DNA of 64,000 nucleotides from NCBI GenBank assembly GCA_944392615.1, contig CALXXF010000002.1:56346-120345 (forward strand), read 5' to 3'. This DNA comes from an uncultured Clostridia bacterium (lineage in GTDB: Bacteria > Bacillota > Clostridia > Oscillospirales > CAG-272). Below are positions 46,317 through 53,934 of this stretch, one piece after another. The translations under genes were made by a program, and so were the position numbers. The notes under the pieces are model-generated. The model was not told the origin of the DNA. It made no database searches and saw only the letters and a list, made by a program, of their open reading frames with translations. Position 1 is the stretch's first letter. Each line of letters opens with the position of its first letter.

Positions 46317-46350
46317 TAAAATAAAAATGTGCGGGAACAAACTCCGCACA
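46317..46350 (-). terminator. Attenuator hairpin in the infC leader
   Basis: TGTGCGG and CCGCACA (plus 46344-46350 and 46328-46335) form a stem followed on the minus strand by TTTTTATTTT, ending right before the infC ribosome site. An intrinsic terminator in a leader suggests read-through control, as in the L20-leader elements of Bacillota. Confidence 0.75.
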
Positions 46351-46457
46351 CAAATCACCGACAGCGCCGTTCGGCACGCCGGATTGATCCATATTAACCG
46401 GACACGCAAAGAGCCCGCCGGTGAGAACGGAGCCGTTCTTCTTCTTTGACACAGGCG

Positions 46458-46486
46458 ATTCTATCACATAAAACGCGCCGTGTCAA
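46458..46486 (-). promoter_or_regulatory. Promoter of infC-rpmI-rplT
   Basis: TTGACA (plus 46481-46486), 17-base spacer ending TGA, TAGAAT (plus 46458-46463). The leader to the ATA start is about 150 bases and includes GC-rich possible stems before the attenuator. Confidence 0.85.
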
Positions 46487-46554
46487 TAGCTTTTACCAAA
46501 AATTATGCTGCAAATCACAAAAATATTTATTCTTGCACTTTTTACGTTTTGCTG

Positions 46555-46583
46555 TTGATTTGCCCGCGGAGGGGTGGTATAAT
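46555..46583 (+). promoter_or_regulatory. Promoter of the membrane-anchored protein gene
   Basis: TTGATT (46555-46560), 17-base GC-rich spacer ending TGG, TATAAT (46578-46583). It diverges from the infC promoter; the leader is about 120 bases with no recognised element. Confidence 0.75.
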
Positions 46584-46712
46584 CTTTCCGTCGGACACTG
46601 CGCATTTGTCGTTGCATGCTTTATTTGGTATGTGTTTACCGATGATGTCGCAGATTTCATGTGAATTTGTCTGACAATTCTATTGGCGATTCTGTCTGGA
46701 GGAAGGGCAAGT

Positions 46713-47270
46713 ATGATACCGGCTTTTAAAATCGGATTCAGGATTAAAGTTGCGCTTTGGTTTGTCACAGTGCTTGTATTTGTGGCACTCATATCCGGGC
46801 TTATATATGCCGTGGCCGGACTGGTTTTCAAGGGAAGAAATGACGACGGGCTTATAACATATTCCTACGGCGAAAAGGGAAGCCGTATGTCTGAGTATCA
46901 GGTATCTTCCTCAGAGTATGTGGAATCAGGAAAGGCTTTTATAGATTTCAGCAGGATAGCTTCTGATTGCGGATTTACGGTAAGCGCAGACGAAGGTGAG
47001 ATAAAGTACATAATAGACAATGGATCAAACGACAGTGTGAAATTTTATTATGACAGCAGATTTGCCTTTGTGAACGACTTTGCAGTTTTTCTTTCAGAAA
47101 ACGTGCGGGTCTCGCAAAATGGACATGTATTGGTACCGGAGGATTTTATAACGGGGTTTGTAAACGGAGTTGAAGTTTTGTTTTCAAAAAGCAAAATATC
47201 AGTGGAGTACGATCCGGATGAAATAGGTTTTATTCCCAACAAAAATCCTATACCGCCGATAGAGACGTAG
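46713..47270 (+). CDS. Membrane-anchored extracytoplasmic protein, function unknown
   Basis: A 185-residue protein with one N-terminal membrane helix (about 11-36, WFVTVLVFVALISGLIYAVAGLVF) and a soluble outer domain of about 140 residues. The domain is a string of short alternating strands (SSSEYVESGKAFIDFSRIASDCGF, KYIIDNGSNDSVKFYYDS, NVRVSQNGHVLVPEDFI), which recalls copper amine oxidase-N/stalk-like 'VNGxxV' folds; I do not rely on that. GGAGG lies ten bases before the ATG at 46713; an upstream in-frame ATG at 46683 has no such site. It precedes the VanY-like gene on the same strand (184-base gap), so both may serve the envelope. Confidence 0.72.
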   Translation: MIPAFKIGFRIKVALWFVTVLVFVALISGLIYAVAGLVFKGRNDDGLITYSYGEKGSRMSEYQVSSSEYVESGKAFIDFSRIASDCGFTVSADEGEIKYIIDNGSNDSVKFYYDSRFAFVNDFAVFLSENVRVSQNGHVLVPEDFITGFVNGVEVLFSKSKISVEYDPDEIGFIPNKNPIPPIET

Positions 47271-47336
47271 TACCGGAGAAATGTCGGAGAAATATAAAAT
47301 CGTGTTCACGGGCTTTTCTGACGGAACTGCATGTTA

Positions 47337-47363
47337 CCTGACATATGTCGCCTGACATATGTC
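47337..47363. repeat. Two tandem copies of a palindromic 13-mer
   Basis: CCTGACATATGTC occurs at 47337-47349 and 47351-47363, each containing the perfect palindrome GACATATGTC. The 14-bp repeat sits about 90 bases before the VanY-like gene. It may be an operator pair. Confidence 0.7.
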
Positions 47364-47454
47364 CGTCAACAACCGGAAAACACGTTTAATTATTCGATAT
47401 TGAGGCAAACTTTATTGTGACGCCAGAATCCGAAGCGAATATGGAGGACTGAAA

Positions 47455-48318
47455 ATGCCAGGACTGTCAAAACGTGAACTCAGACAGAAAACTATATGCG
47501 GGGTGCTGCTTGCACTTATAGGTATAGCTCTGCTTGTGCTCGGGGTTTTGCTTTTCACAAAAGCGCTGAACAAAAACAGCAATGCGGTACAAGATAATGA
47601 TAAAGAGTCTGATGCCGGTACTGTCTTGGATAGCTCTCGGCAAGATGAAGAGGACTTGCCGGCATCATCGTACAACATAGATATTTCAGAATACGAGGAG
47701 TATATATACACCGAGGATGAAAAGTATCTTATGCTTGTCAATCCTGAAAACAGCTGCGGTAAATATGTTCCTGACGATCTCGTTTATTCGTCAGATGCGA
47801 CAGAGTACGATTTTTCAGGTTATAACATTGACAGGGTTGTATTAAAAGCTCTTACTGCAATGTGTCTTGAAGCTGAAAGCGACGGGATATTTGGTATAGA
47901 TATAACAAGCGCATATCGCTCGTACGCCTATCAGGACGCCCTCTTCGGGCATTATTGCGATCAGGAAATGAGCAAAAACCCATCTTTGACAAGGAAAGAG
48001 GCCGAAGAAATAGTGAGCACATATTCCTGCAGAGCGGGGACATCCGAGCATCAGACCGGCCTTTGTGTCGATTTAAGGGTGAGAGGGGATAACGACAGTC
48101 TTCTTGAAGAAAGCTTCGCCGACACGGGCGCCGGGGCGTGGCTTGCGGAAAATTGCGAAAGGTTCGGGTTTATTCTCAGATTTCCAGCGGAAAAAACTGA
48201 TAAAACCGGTATAATTTACGAGCCGTGGCACTTCAGATTCGTGGGCTATAAGGCGGCAAACGAAATGAAATCCTCTGGGCTTTGTCTTGAAGAATATGTA
48301 GAAAAACTCGGAATATAA
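47455..48318 (+). CDS. VanY-like D-alanyl-D-alanine carboxypeptidase (M15B)
   Basis: A 287-residue membrane-anchored peptidase: cytoplasmic start, one helix (about 15-36), a charged linker to about 80, and an M15 catalytic domain. The zinc set is visible as SEHQTGLCVDL (H199, D206) and EPWHFRFVG (E256 as base, H259), and TSAYRSYAYQ is the substrate strand. Family members trim the terminal D-Ala of peptidoglycan peptides. No van regulator or ligase lies nearby, so a resistance role is not indicated. Confidence 0.93.
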   Translation: MPGLSKRELRQKTICGVLLALIGIALLVLGVLLFTKALNKNSNAVQDNDKESDAGTVLDSSRQDEEDLPASSYNIDISEYEEYIYTEDEKYLMLVNPENSCGKYVPDDLVYSSDATEYDFSGYNIDRVVLKALTAMCLEAESDGIFGIDITSAYRSYAYQDALFGHYCDQEMSKNPSLTRKEAEEIVSTYSCRAGTSEHQTGLCVDLRVRGDNDSLLEESFADTGAGAWLAENCERFGFILRFPAEKTDKTGIIYEPWHFRFVGYKAANEMKSSGLCLEEYVEKLGI

Positions 48319-48596
48319 TTACAGTTTAAGATATAGTTCCTTGTGCGCGTGGTTTGATTCTGACATACAGTTTGAAAAATGCGATAGGACGGATTAAATG
48401 ACGCCGGATGCCTTTGTTTTTTCTATAAACAGGTAATTTGTGTTTTACGTCTCAATGTCGTTGGCTCGTAATATCATGAGCGCTCCGGTGTGAAAAAGAT
48501 CTGTATTTGCTGAATTTGGATTTGAATATGCTGAATTTTTTATGTTTTGCAGTAAAATACATCGCTTACGCCTTCCATAATTGTGCACGATGCCTA
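48319..48596. other. Spacer between the VanY-like gene and tRNA-Glu
   Basis: I see no gene, terminator with a clear T run, or repeat here; antisense frames in this stretch have no ribosome sites. Confidence 0.5.
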
Positions 48597-48625
48597 TTGA
48601 GATTTTTGAAGATAAGTGATATACT
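48597..48625 (+). promoter_or_regulatory. tRNA-Glu promoter
   Basis: TTGAGA (48597-48602), 17-base spacer ending GTGA, TATACT (48620-48625), 21 bases before the tRNA. Confidence 0.78.
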
Positions 48626-48646
48626 ATACAGGCGTTCAGCATATAA

Positions 48647-48721
48647 GGCCCGTTGGTCAAGAGGCTAAGACACCGCCCTCTCACGGCGGAAACATGGGTT
48701 CGATTCCCGTACGGGTCACCA
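48647..48721 (+). tRNA. tRNA-Glu (anticodon CTC)
   Basis: Acceptor GGCCCGT/ACGGGTC (one G-T pair), anticodon stem CCGCC/GGCGG around CTCTCAC (CTC), T-arm ATGGG-TTCGATT-CCCGT, discriminator A (48718) and an encoded CCA (48719-48721). It reads GAG. Confidence 0.96.
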
Positions 48722-48723
48722 GA

Positions 48724-48753
48724 GGTCACGGCGTTTTTCGCCGTGGCCTTTTT
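48724..48753 (+). terminator. tRNA-Glu terminator
   Basis: GGTCACGGCG (48724-48733) pairs with CGCCGTGGCC (48739-48748) with one G-T pair, then T5. Confidence 0.86.
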
Positions 48754-49030
48754 GCATTCGCCGCTTCTTTGGATTTTACTTTCAGCTTTTAATGCATCAT
48801 TTTGTTATGCTATTCTGTCGCTTAACGTTATTCAGCCGTTCCCCAGGCCCTGTAACTTTTTCGCTTCATTTGTTGGATAAAATATATTTCGGATACGTTC
48901 TTACAGGGAAAAAAGATCATCCATACGGTTTATGACTTGCAGCACGATGTAAAGATATTGTCAGACCATAAGCTCCTTGAATAAATGATGGCTCTTGTAA
49001 CGGTCTGGCAAGGTATATTCGGAGATGTTT
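48754..49030. other. Spacer before the GH78-like gene
   Basis: No gene supported. No good promoter was found; the leader ends in TTCGGAG before the start. Confidence 0.45.
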
Positions 49031-51031
49031 ATGAAAGACGCTTTTTTTCCGCGCTGGTTTACAACAGATGATTTTGCAGGTCTTGAAAAAATCTCGTATC
49101 TGTGCAAAGAGAGGGATAGAAGGGAAAATGCCTCTGTATTGAGCAATTACCACGTGCTTGCGCGTGCCGGATTTCATTATTCGGGCAGTGGCCGCGTCTT
49201 TGTAAGAGTGACTGCCGACGACTATTATATACTTTATATAAACGGAATACATGTATCAAGGGGTCCGGCTCCTTCACATCATACTCACCGTTATTATGAC
49301 GAGATCGAGGTTACACGGTATCTGCATACAGGAAATAATATTTTTGCTGCGCATCTCTACTATCAGGGACTTGTAAATCGTGTGTGGGAAAGTGGAGACA
49401 ATCGTTTCGGAATAGGGACCGAGATTGAAAATATCGACAGCGGCGAAGTGACACAGCCGTTCTGGAAATACAAAAAAACAGAGGCATTTTACGGTCGTGT
49501 TGTCGGATACGGCACGGATTTTTCTGAAAACTTTGATTCAAGGCTTTGGGAATCAGGGTGGAATACAGACGAATATGACGATTCTGACTGGAAGAATATG
49601 GTCGAGGAAGATCATGATTATTCCTTTATCAGAAATCCCGCACGTCCTGTCGGTGTTTATTATATGAAGCCTGAGAATATAAGATATTCCCGCGGAACAT
49701 ATTTTATAGATGTCGGAAGGGAAGTCGTAGGCTCGCTGCGCATAACTGCAAATGGCAAAAGCGGTCAGAATGTATTTATTCGTTTTGCTGAAGAGCTAAA
49801 CGAAGACGGGACGGTCCGGTACGACCTTCGTGCAAATTGCAGGTACGAGGAAAAATGGACTCTTTCGGACGGCGAAAACATTTTTGAAAATTACACATAT
49901 AAGGGATTCAGGTATGCCGAGATAAAATCCTCTGATGCAGAAATAATGTCCGTTGATGTGATGTGCAGGCACTATCCGTTTGACGATGGATGCGTTGAAA
50001 TTGATACTTCAGATGAGAAACTGAACATGGTGTTTGCGTTGTGCAGGGACACTATAAAATATGCTACGCAGGAAAGTTTTATTGATTGTCCTACCAGAGA
50101 AAAGGGTCAATATCTTGGGGATGCATTTATAGCAGCTCATTCGCATGCCCTTCTCACAGGAAATACAGATATGCTTGAAAAGGCAGCGTATGATTTTGCA
50201 GTTACAGCTGATATATGCAATGGGCTTATGGCGGTAAGCTCATGCTCCTTTATGCAGGAAATTGCGGATTATTCGCTTATATTCGGGGAAATGGTCCTTC
50301 TTGCGTATGAAATGAACGAAAAAAAAGAGTTTCTTTGCAAATATTATGATTACGTAAAAGGAGTAGTTCTTCACTTCAGAAAATATGAGAGACAGGATGG
50401 AATGCTGTCTTTTGTGGACGACAAGTGGAATCTTGTTGACTGGCCCGAAAATATGCGGGACGGATACGACTTTGAGCTTTTAAATCCAATAAGATCTCAT
50501 GACGTGCATAATGTTATAAATGCATACTATGTAGGAGCTCTTAAAACGCTTGTGCGTATTGAAAAAATTCTCGGAAAAAATGTGTCTTTTGACACTGAGC
50601 CCTATGAAAAAGCGTATGTAAAAGCTTTTATGCGTGAAAACGGTCTTTTTGCCGACAGTGAGAAAAGCGGACACTTTTCGCTGCATTCAAATGTCTTTGC
50701 GCTTTATTTCGGACTTGTTCCGGATAAATTTGAAAGGGCAGTGGCTGACTACATAATACAAAGGGGTATGTGCTGCGGGGTATATGTGAGCTATTTCCTT
50801 CTGAAAGCACTTTCCCGTGCCGGGAGAACCATGGAAGTATATAACCTGCTCGTAAATGAAGGCGAGCACGGATGGCTAAACATGATACGGGAAGGAGCAA
50901 CTACGTGTTTTGAAGCGTGGGGAAAGGGACAAAAGCACAATACTTCGCTCTGCCATCCGTGGGCAACTGCACCTATACCGGTAATTATTGAGGATCTGCA
51001 TATTCCGGTAAAACGGAAAAATATTATTTGA
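49031..51031 (+). CDS. GH78-like alpha-L-rhamnosidase
   Basis: A 666-residue protein with the layout of bacterial alpha-L-rhamnosidases: an N-terminal sugar-binding jelly roll (about 30-190, with YYILYINGIHVSRGPAP and GNNIFAAHLYYQG), a second beta domain, and an (alpha/alpha)6 catalytic barrel (about 315-610). The signature region reads DCPTREKGQYLGDAF, where typical GH78 has DCPxRxERxxWxGD, so an Arg and a Trp differ; the general-acid Glu is retained. WNLVDWPEN is at the +1 face. No signal peptide is present, so it is cytoplasmic. GGAG six bases before the second ATG (49031) sets the start. The substrate may not be rhamnose. Confidence 0.82.
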   Translation: MKDAFFPRWFTTDDFAGLEKISYLCKERDRRENASVLSNYHVLARAGFHYSGSGRVFVRVTADDYYILYINGIHVSRGPAPSHHTHRYYDEIEVTRYLHTGNNIFAAHLYYQGLVNRVWESGDNRFGIGTEIENIDSGEVTQPFWKYKKTEAFYGRVVGYGTDFSENFDSRLWESGWNTDEYDDSDWKNMVEEDHDYSFIRNPARPVGVYYMKPENIRYSRGTYFIDVGREVVGSLRITANGKSGQNVFIRFAEELNEDGTVRYDLRANCRYEEKWTLSDGENIFENYTYKGFRYAEIKSSDAEIMSVDVMCRHYPFDDGCVEIDTSDEKLNMVFALCRDTIKYATQESFIDCPTREKGQYLGDAFIAAHSHALLTGNTDMLEKAAYDFAVTADICNGLMAVSSCSFMQEIADYSLIFGEMVLLAYEMNEKKEFLCKYYDYVKGVVLHFRKYERQDGMLSFVDDKWNLVDWPENMRDGYDFELLNPIRSHDVHNVINAYYVGALKTLVRIEKILGKNVSFDTEPYEKAYVKAFMRENGLFADSEKSGHFSLHSNVFALYFGLVPDKFERAVADYIIQRGMCCGVYVSYFLLKALSRAGRTMEVYNLLVNEGEHGWLNMIREGATTCFEAWGKGQKHNTSLCHPWATAPIPVIIEDLHIPVKRKNII

Positions 51032-51068
51032 AAAACATTATGTGTGAACTAAAACACTTCAACTGCAA

Positions 51069-51115
51069 AAAACTGCCTGTATCGGGTTCAAACCTGGTAC
51101 AGGCAGTTTCTGATT
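51069..51115 (+). terminator. Terminator of the GH78-like gene
   Basis: AACTGCCTGTA (51071-51081) pairs with TACAGGCAGTT (51098-51108) and is followed by a T-rich run; it lies 39 bases past the stop. Confidence 0.8.
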
Positions 51116-51238
51116 ATTTCAGACGGCATTTCAGACAGAGGAGCGCCTTTTACAAATTATCAGCGTCAATCGTTATGCGGCCTTGCGCCGGTGCTGTGTT
51201 AAAAAGCGCTTGGCTCGCGGAACAGAGGCGGCATTGAT

Positions 51239-51270
51239 GAAAAGGGCGTTCGTAATTTCTTACGAACGCC
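51239..51270 (-). terminator. tRNA-Pro terminator
   Basis: GGCGTTCGTAA (51245-51255) and TTACGAACGCC (51260-51270) form a perfect 11-bp stem; on the minus strand CTTTTC follows, and the stem begins five bases after the CCA. Confidence 0.8.
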
Positions 51271-51274
51271 TTTA

Positions 51275-51351
51275 TGGTCGGAGTGGCGCGACTCGAACGC
51301 GCGGCCTCTTGGTCCCGAACCAAGCACTCTACCAAACTGAGCCACACCCCG
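51275..51351 (-). tRNA. tRNA-Pro (anticodon CGG)
   Basis: Minus strand: acceptor CGGGGTG/CACTCCG (one G-T), anticodon stem CTTGG/CCAAG around TTCGGGA (CGG), T-arm CGCGC-GTTCGAGT-CGCGC-like, discriminator A (plus 51278) and CCA (plus 51275-51277). It reads CCG. Own promoter and terminator. Confidence 0.96.
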
Positions 51352-51381
51352 GTATTGCGGCGTTTCCGCCGAACGCATAAC

Positions 51382-51410
51382 ATTGTATCACATAAAGCAG
51401 CGGTTGTCAA
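51382..51410 (-). promoter_or_regulatory. tRNA-Pro promoter
   Basis: TTGACA (plus 51405-51410), 17-base spacer ending TGA, TACAAT (plus 51382-51387), 30 bases before the tRNA. Confidence 0.82.
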
Positions 51411-51466
51411 CACCCAAAATATAAAAACAGCAGATGAAAAAAATTTTTCTGCATCATGTAGTCAGA

Positions 51467-51508
51467 AAACGGTACGGATACGCGCAAAGCGCAACACCCG
51501 TACCGTTT
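51467..51508 (-). terminator. Hairpin after the 2-hydroxyacid dehydrogenase gene
   Basis: AAACGGTACGG (51467-51477) pairs with CCGTACCGTTT (51498-51508), with an inner GCGC stem; both ends carry A/T runs, so it probably ends the lysine operon 80 bases after its last stop. Confidence 0.78.
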
Positions 51509-51587
51509 CTTATGGGGTACTTCAGCTGTCTTTCAACCACATTACATGACATATGTATGGACATATCATATACTCAAGCCAAGGCGC

Positions 51588-52544
51588 TCATGATACAACA
51601 TTTGTAGGTGTGCCGGAGATAAAATTCCTGAGATTTCCGAATACTATGTCGATAAGTCTTTTGCGCGTTTCATACGGCGCCCATGCTACGTGAGGTGTTA
51701 TAGTTATATTTGGCGCTCCGTAAAGGGGACAGTCTCTTCTCATCGGTTCTTCGGTGAGAACATCTATTGCCGCTCCGGCAAGGTGACTGCTTTCCAGCGC
51801 ATCGAGCAAGGCATTCTCATCAAGTACTCCGCCTCGTGATGTGTTTATGAAGTAGCATCCCTTTTTCATAGCTGAAAAAGCTTTGCTGTCAAAAAGACAC
51901 GCTGTCCTGTCTGTAAGAGGACAGTGCACTGTTAAAAAATCAGATGAAGACAAAAGCTCCTGAAAGTCTACAAAACGAACATATGAGTATCTGTTATCGG
52001 TACACGGAGTTCTTGTAGAGGCAATGACGTTCATCCCGAACGACCTGGCTATTTCTGCTACAGCTTTCCCTATGCTTCCAAAGCCGAAAATTCCGATAGT
52101 TTTTCCGAACAGTTCTGTCGTATCGTATACGAACGGCGAAAAGCTCCGGCTGTTTATCCAATTGCCTTGTGCTACAAATGAATTGTATTCCGCGACCTTT
52201 GATGCATAGTTGAGAATAAACGCAAACACATGCTGTGCCACCGAATTTGTAGAGTAGCTTCCTGCATTACATACAGTAATACCAAGCTCCCTTGCAGCAC
52301 ATATATCTATGTTGTTGTACCCGGTTGCAAAAAGACCTACATATCGAAGATGTTTTGCGGAGTAGATTGCATCTCTGGTTATAAGAGATTTGTTGCATAT
52401 CACCGCTTCTGCCTCTTCTATACGTCCGGCAACTTTATCCGGAGCAGTAATATCGTATATTGTCAGGTTTCCAAGCTTTAAAAAAACGGAAAGGTCTATG
52501 TCTCCGTTTGTGACGGTGGCTGCGTCAAGTAATACTATTTTCAT
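51588..52544 (-). CDS. D-2-hydroxyacid dehydrogenase
   Basis: A 318-residue NAD-dependent enzyme of the glycerate/phosphoglycerate dehydrogenase class. Cofactor fold: GIFGFGSIGKAVAEIARSFG (GxGxxG). Catalytic residues: Arg in FINTSRGGVLDENALL, Glu in TEEPMRRDCPLY and His in TPHVAWAPYETR. The substrate could be glycerate, hydroxypyruvate or another 2-keto acid. It starts 58 bases after the lysA stop on the same strand and is probably in the lysine transcript, but no direct role in lysine synthesis is known. Confidence 0.9.
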   Translation of the reverse strand: MKIVLLDAATVTNGDIDLSVFLKLGNLTIYDITAPDKVAGRIEEAEAVICNKSLITRDAIYSAKHLRYVGLFATGYNNIDICAARELGITVCNAGSYSTNSVAQHVFAFILNYASKVAEYNSFVAQGNWINSRSFSPFVYDTTELFGKTIGIFGFGSIGKAVAEIARSFGMNVIASTRTPCTDNRYSYVRFVDFQELLSSSDFLTVHCPLTDRTACLFDSKAFSAMKKGCYFINTSRGGVLDENALLDALESSHLAGAAIDVLTEEPMRRDCPLYGAPNITITPHVAWAPYETRKRLIDIVFGNLRNFISGTPTNVVS

Positions 52545-52602
52545 CTTGCATCATGCCTTTCATATCGTACGTATACGCTTTATGAGTGAGATACGGCGAA
52601 AT

Positions 52603-53934
52603 TCACCGAAGATCAATATCACAGGCGCACATGTCTTCAAATGTTTCATGACGCACCGCGAGTTTTTTATATCCGTTTTCACCAACCAGCAATATTGCCG
52701 GACGAGGTATCCTGTTGTAGTTTGAAGCCATTGAGTAATTGTATGCTCCCGTGGTAAGTACGGCTATTATATCTCCTCTTTTGGGTTTTGCTATCCGTAC
52801 ATTTTCCTGTATCAGGTCCCCGCTCTCGCAGCATCTCCCGGCTATCGTGCATACGTAGTCACAGTCGTCAGCCGCACGGCTTGCATTCAGGACGGTATAT
52901 TCAGATTGATACAGCGCATACCTCGGATTGTCGGTCATTCCCCCGTCGATGGAAACATAGTTCTTGAATCCGGTTATTTCCTTTACTGAGCCGACGGTGT
53001 AAAGTGTTGTCACAGCATCCGCTACTATGCTTCTCCCTGGCTCCATCAGAATTTTTGGCATTCTGAGAGAGAATTCTTCACAGCGCGCACGTATATGAGA
53101 GGCCACATCCCTTATATTTGCGGCTATGTCAATGTGAGGATGACTTTCAACATATCTTACGCCGAATCCTCCTCCGAGATTGAGAACCTCTGTCTCATAT
53201 CCGTACTGCTTTTTTATTTTTGCTATGAATCCGAGCATTATGTCGGCGGCGTCGCAGAAAGGCTGGCAGTCAAATATTTGCGAGCCTATGTGGCAGTGAA
53301 ATCCTTTGAGTTCTACAGAGCGGCATTTAAGCGCTTTTTCGGTAAACGCCAAGGCCTGTCCGGTTTCTATCGCTTTGCCGAATTTTGAATCTACATTGCC
53401 GGTTATAACCGCTTTGTGTGTGTGGGGGTCTATGCCGGGGGTTATTCTCAGCAGCACCGCCTGCCTGATTCCTCTGTGTGATGCGTATTCATCTATTTTG
53501 TCAAGCTCTTCGTCATTATCTACGATGAAGGTCCCTATGTGCGCATCTATTGCAGCCTCTATATCGTGGTCTGTCTTGTTGTTTCCGTGAAAATATGCTT
53601 TTGAAAGCGGAAATCCTGCTTTGGAAGCAGTGTATAGTTCTCCGGGGGATACAATGTCTGTCCCCATTCCGCATTCGTTCACCAGTCTGTATATTCCTGT
53701 AAAGCACAATGCTTTTGAAGCATATAGTGGAAGTGCATCGTCTCCGAAGCATTCCCACATTGTGTCGGTATAAACACGGCAGTTTTGGCGGAACTTATCT
53801 ACGTTCATCACGAAAAGGGCGGTTTTATATTCTTCAGCAAGTGATACGGCATCATGACCGGCAATAGTGAGATGTCCTTGTTCATTTACGGCAAGGTCAG
53901 GGTAGAGCATTTCTTTTTTTTCCTTTGTTATCAT
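52603..53934 (-). CDS. lysA: Diaminopimelate decarboxylase
   Basis: A 443-residue PLP barrel enzyme that makes lysine from meso-diaminopimelate. The PLP Lys is in ALPLYASKALC, the HIGSQIFD and LNLGGGFGVRY strings bind PLP phosphate, EPGRSIVADA holds the conserved Arg, and GRCCESGD carries the active-site Cys. Its ATG overlaps the dapL stop by four bases (53931-53934), with GAAAGGATATT upstream. Confidence 0.97.
   Translation of the reverse strand: MITKEKKEMLYPDLAVNEQGHLTIAGHDAVSLAEEYKTALFVMNVDKFRQNCRVYTDTMWECFGDDALPLYASKALCFTGIYRLVNECGMGTDIVSPGELYTASKAGFPLSKAYFHGNNKTDHDIEAAIDAHIGTFIVDNDEELDKIDEYASHRGIRQAVLLRITPGIDPHTHKAVITGNVDSKFGKAIETGQALAFTEKALKCRSVELKGFHCHIGSQIFDCQPFCDAADIMLGFIAKIKKQYGYETEVLNLGGGFGVRYVESHPHIDIAANIRDVASHIRARCEEFSLRMPKILMEPGRSIVADAVTTLYTVGSVKEITGFKNYVSIDGGMTDNPRYALYQSEYTVLNASRAADDCDYVCTIAGRCCESGDLIQENVRIAKPKRGDIIAVLTTGAYNYSMASNYNRIPRPAILLVGENGYKKLAVRHETFEDMCACDIDLR

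Noticed and set aside
48445..48729. 94-codon minus-strand frame over tRNA-Glu
   Set aside because: It reads through a tRNA and terminator; not plausible.
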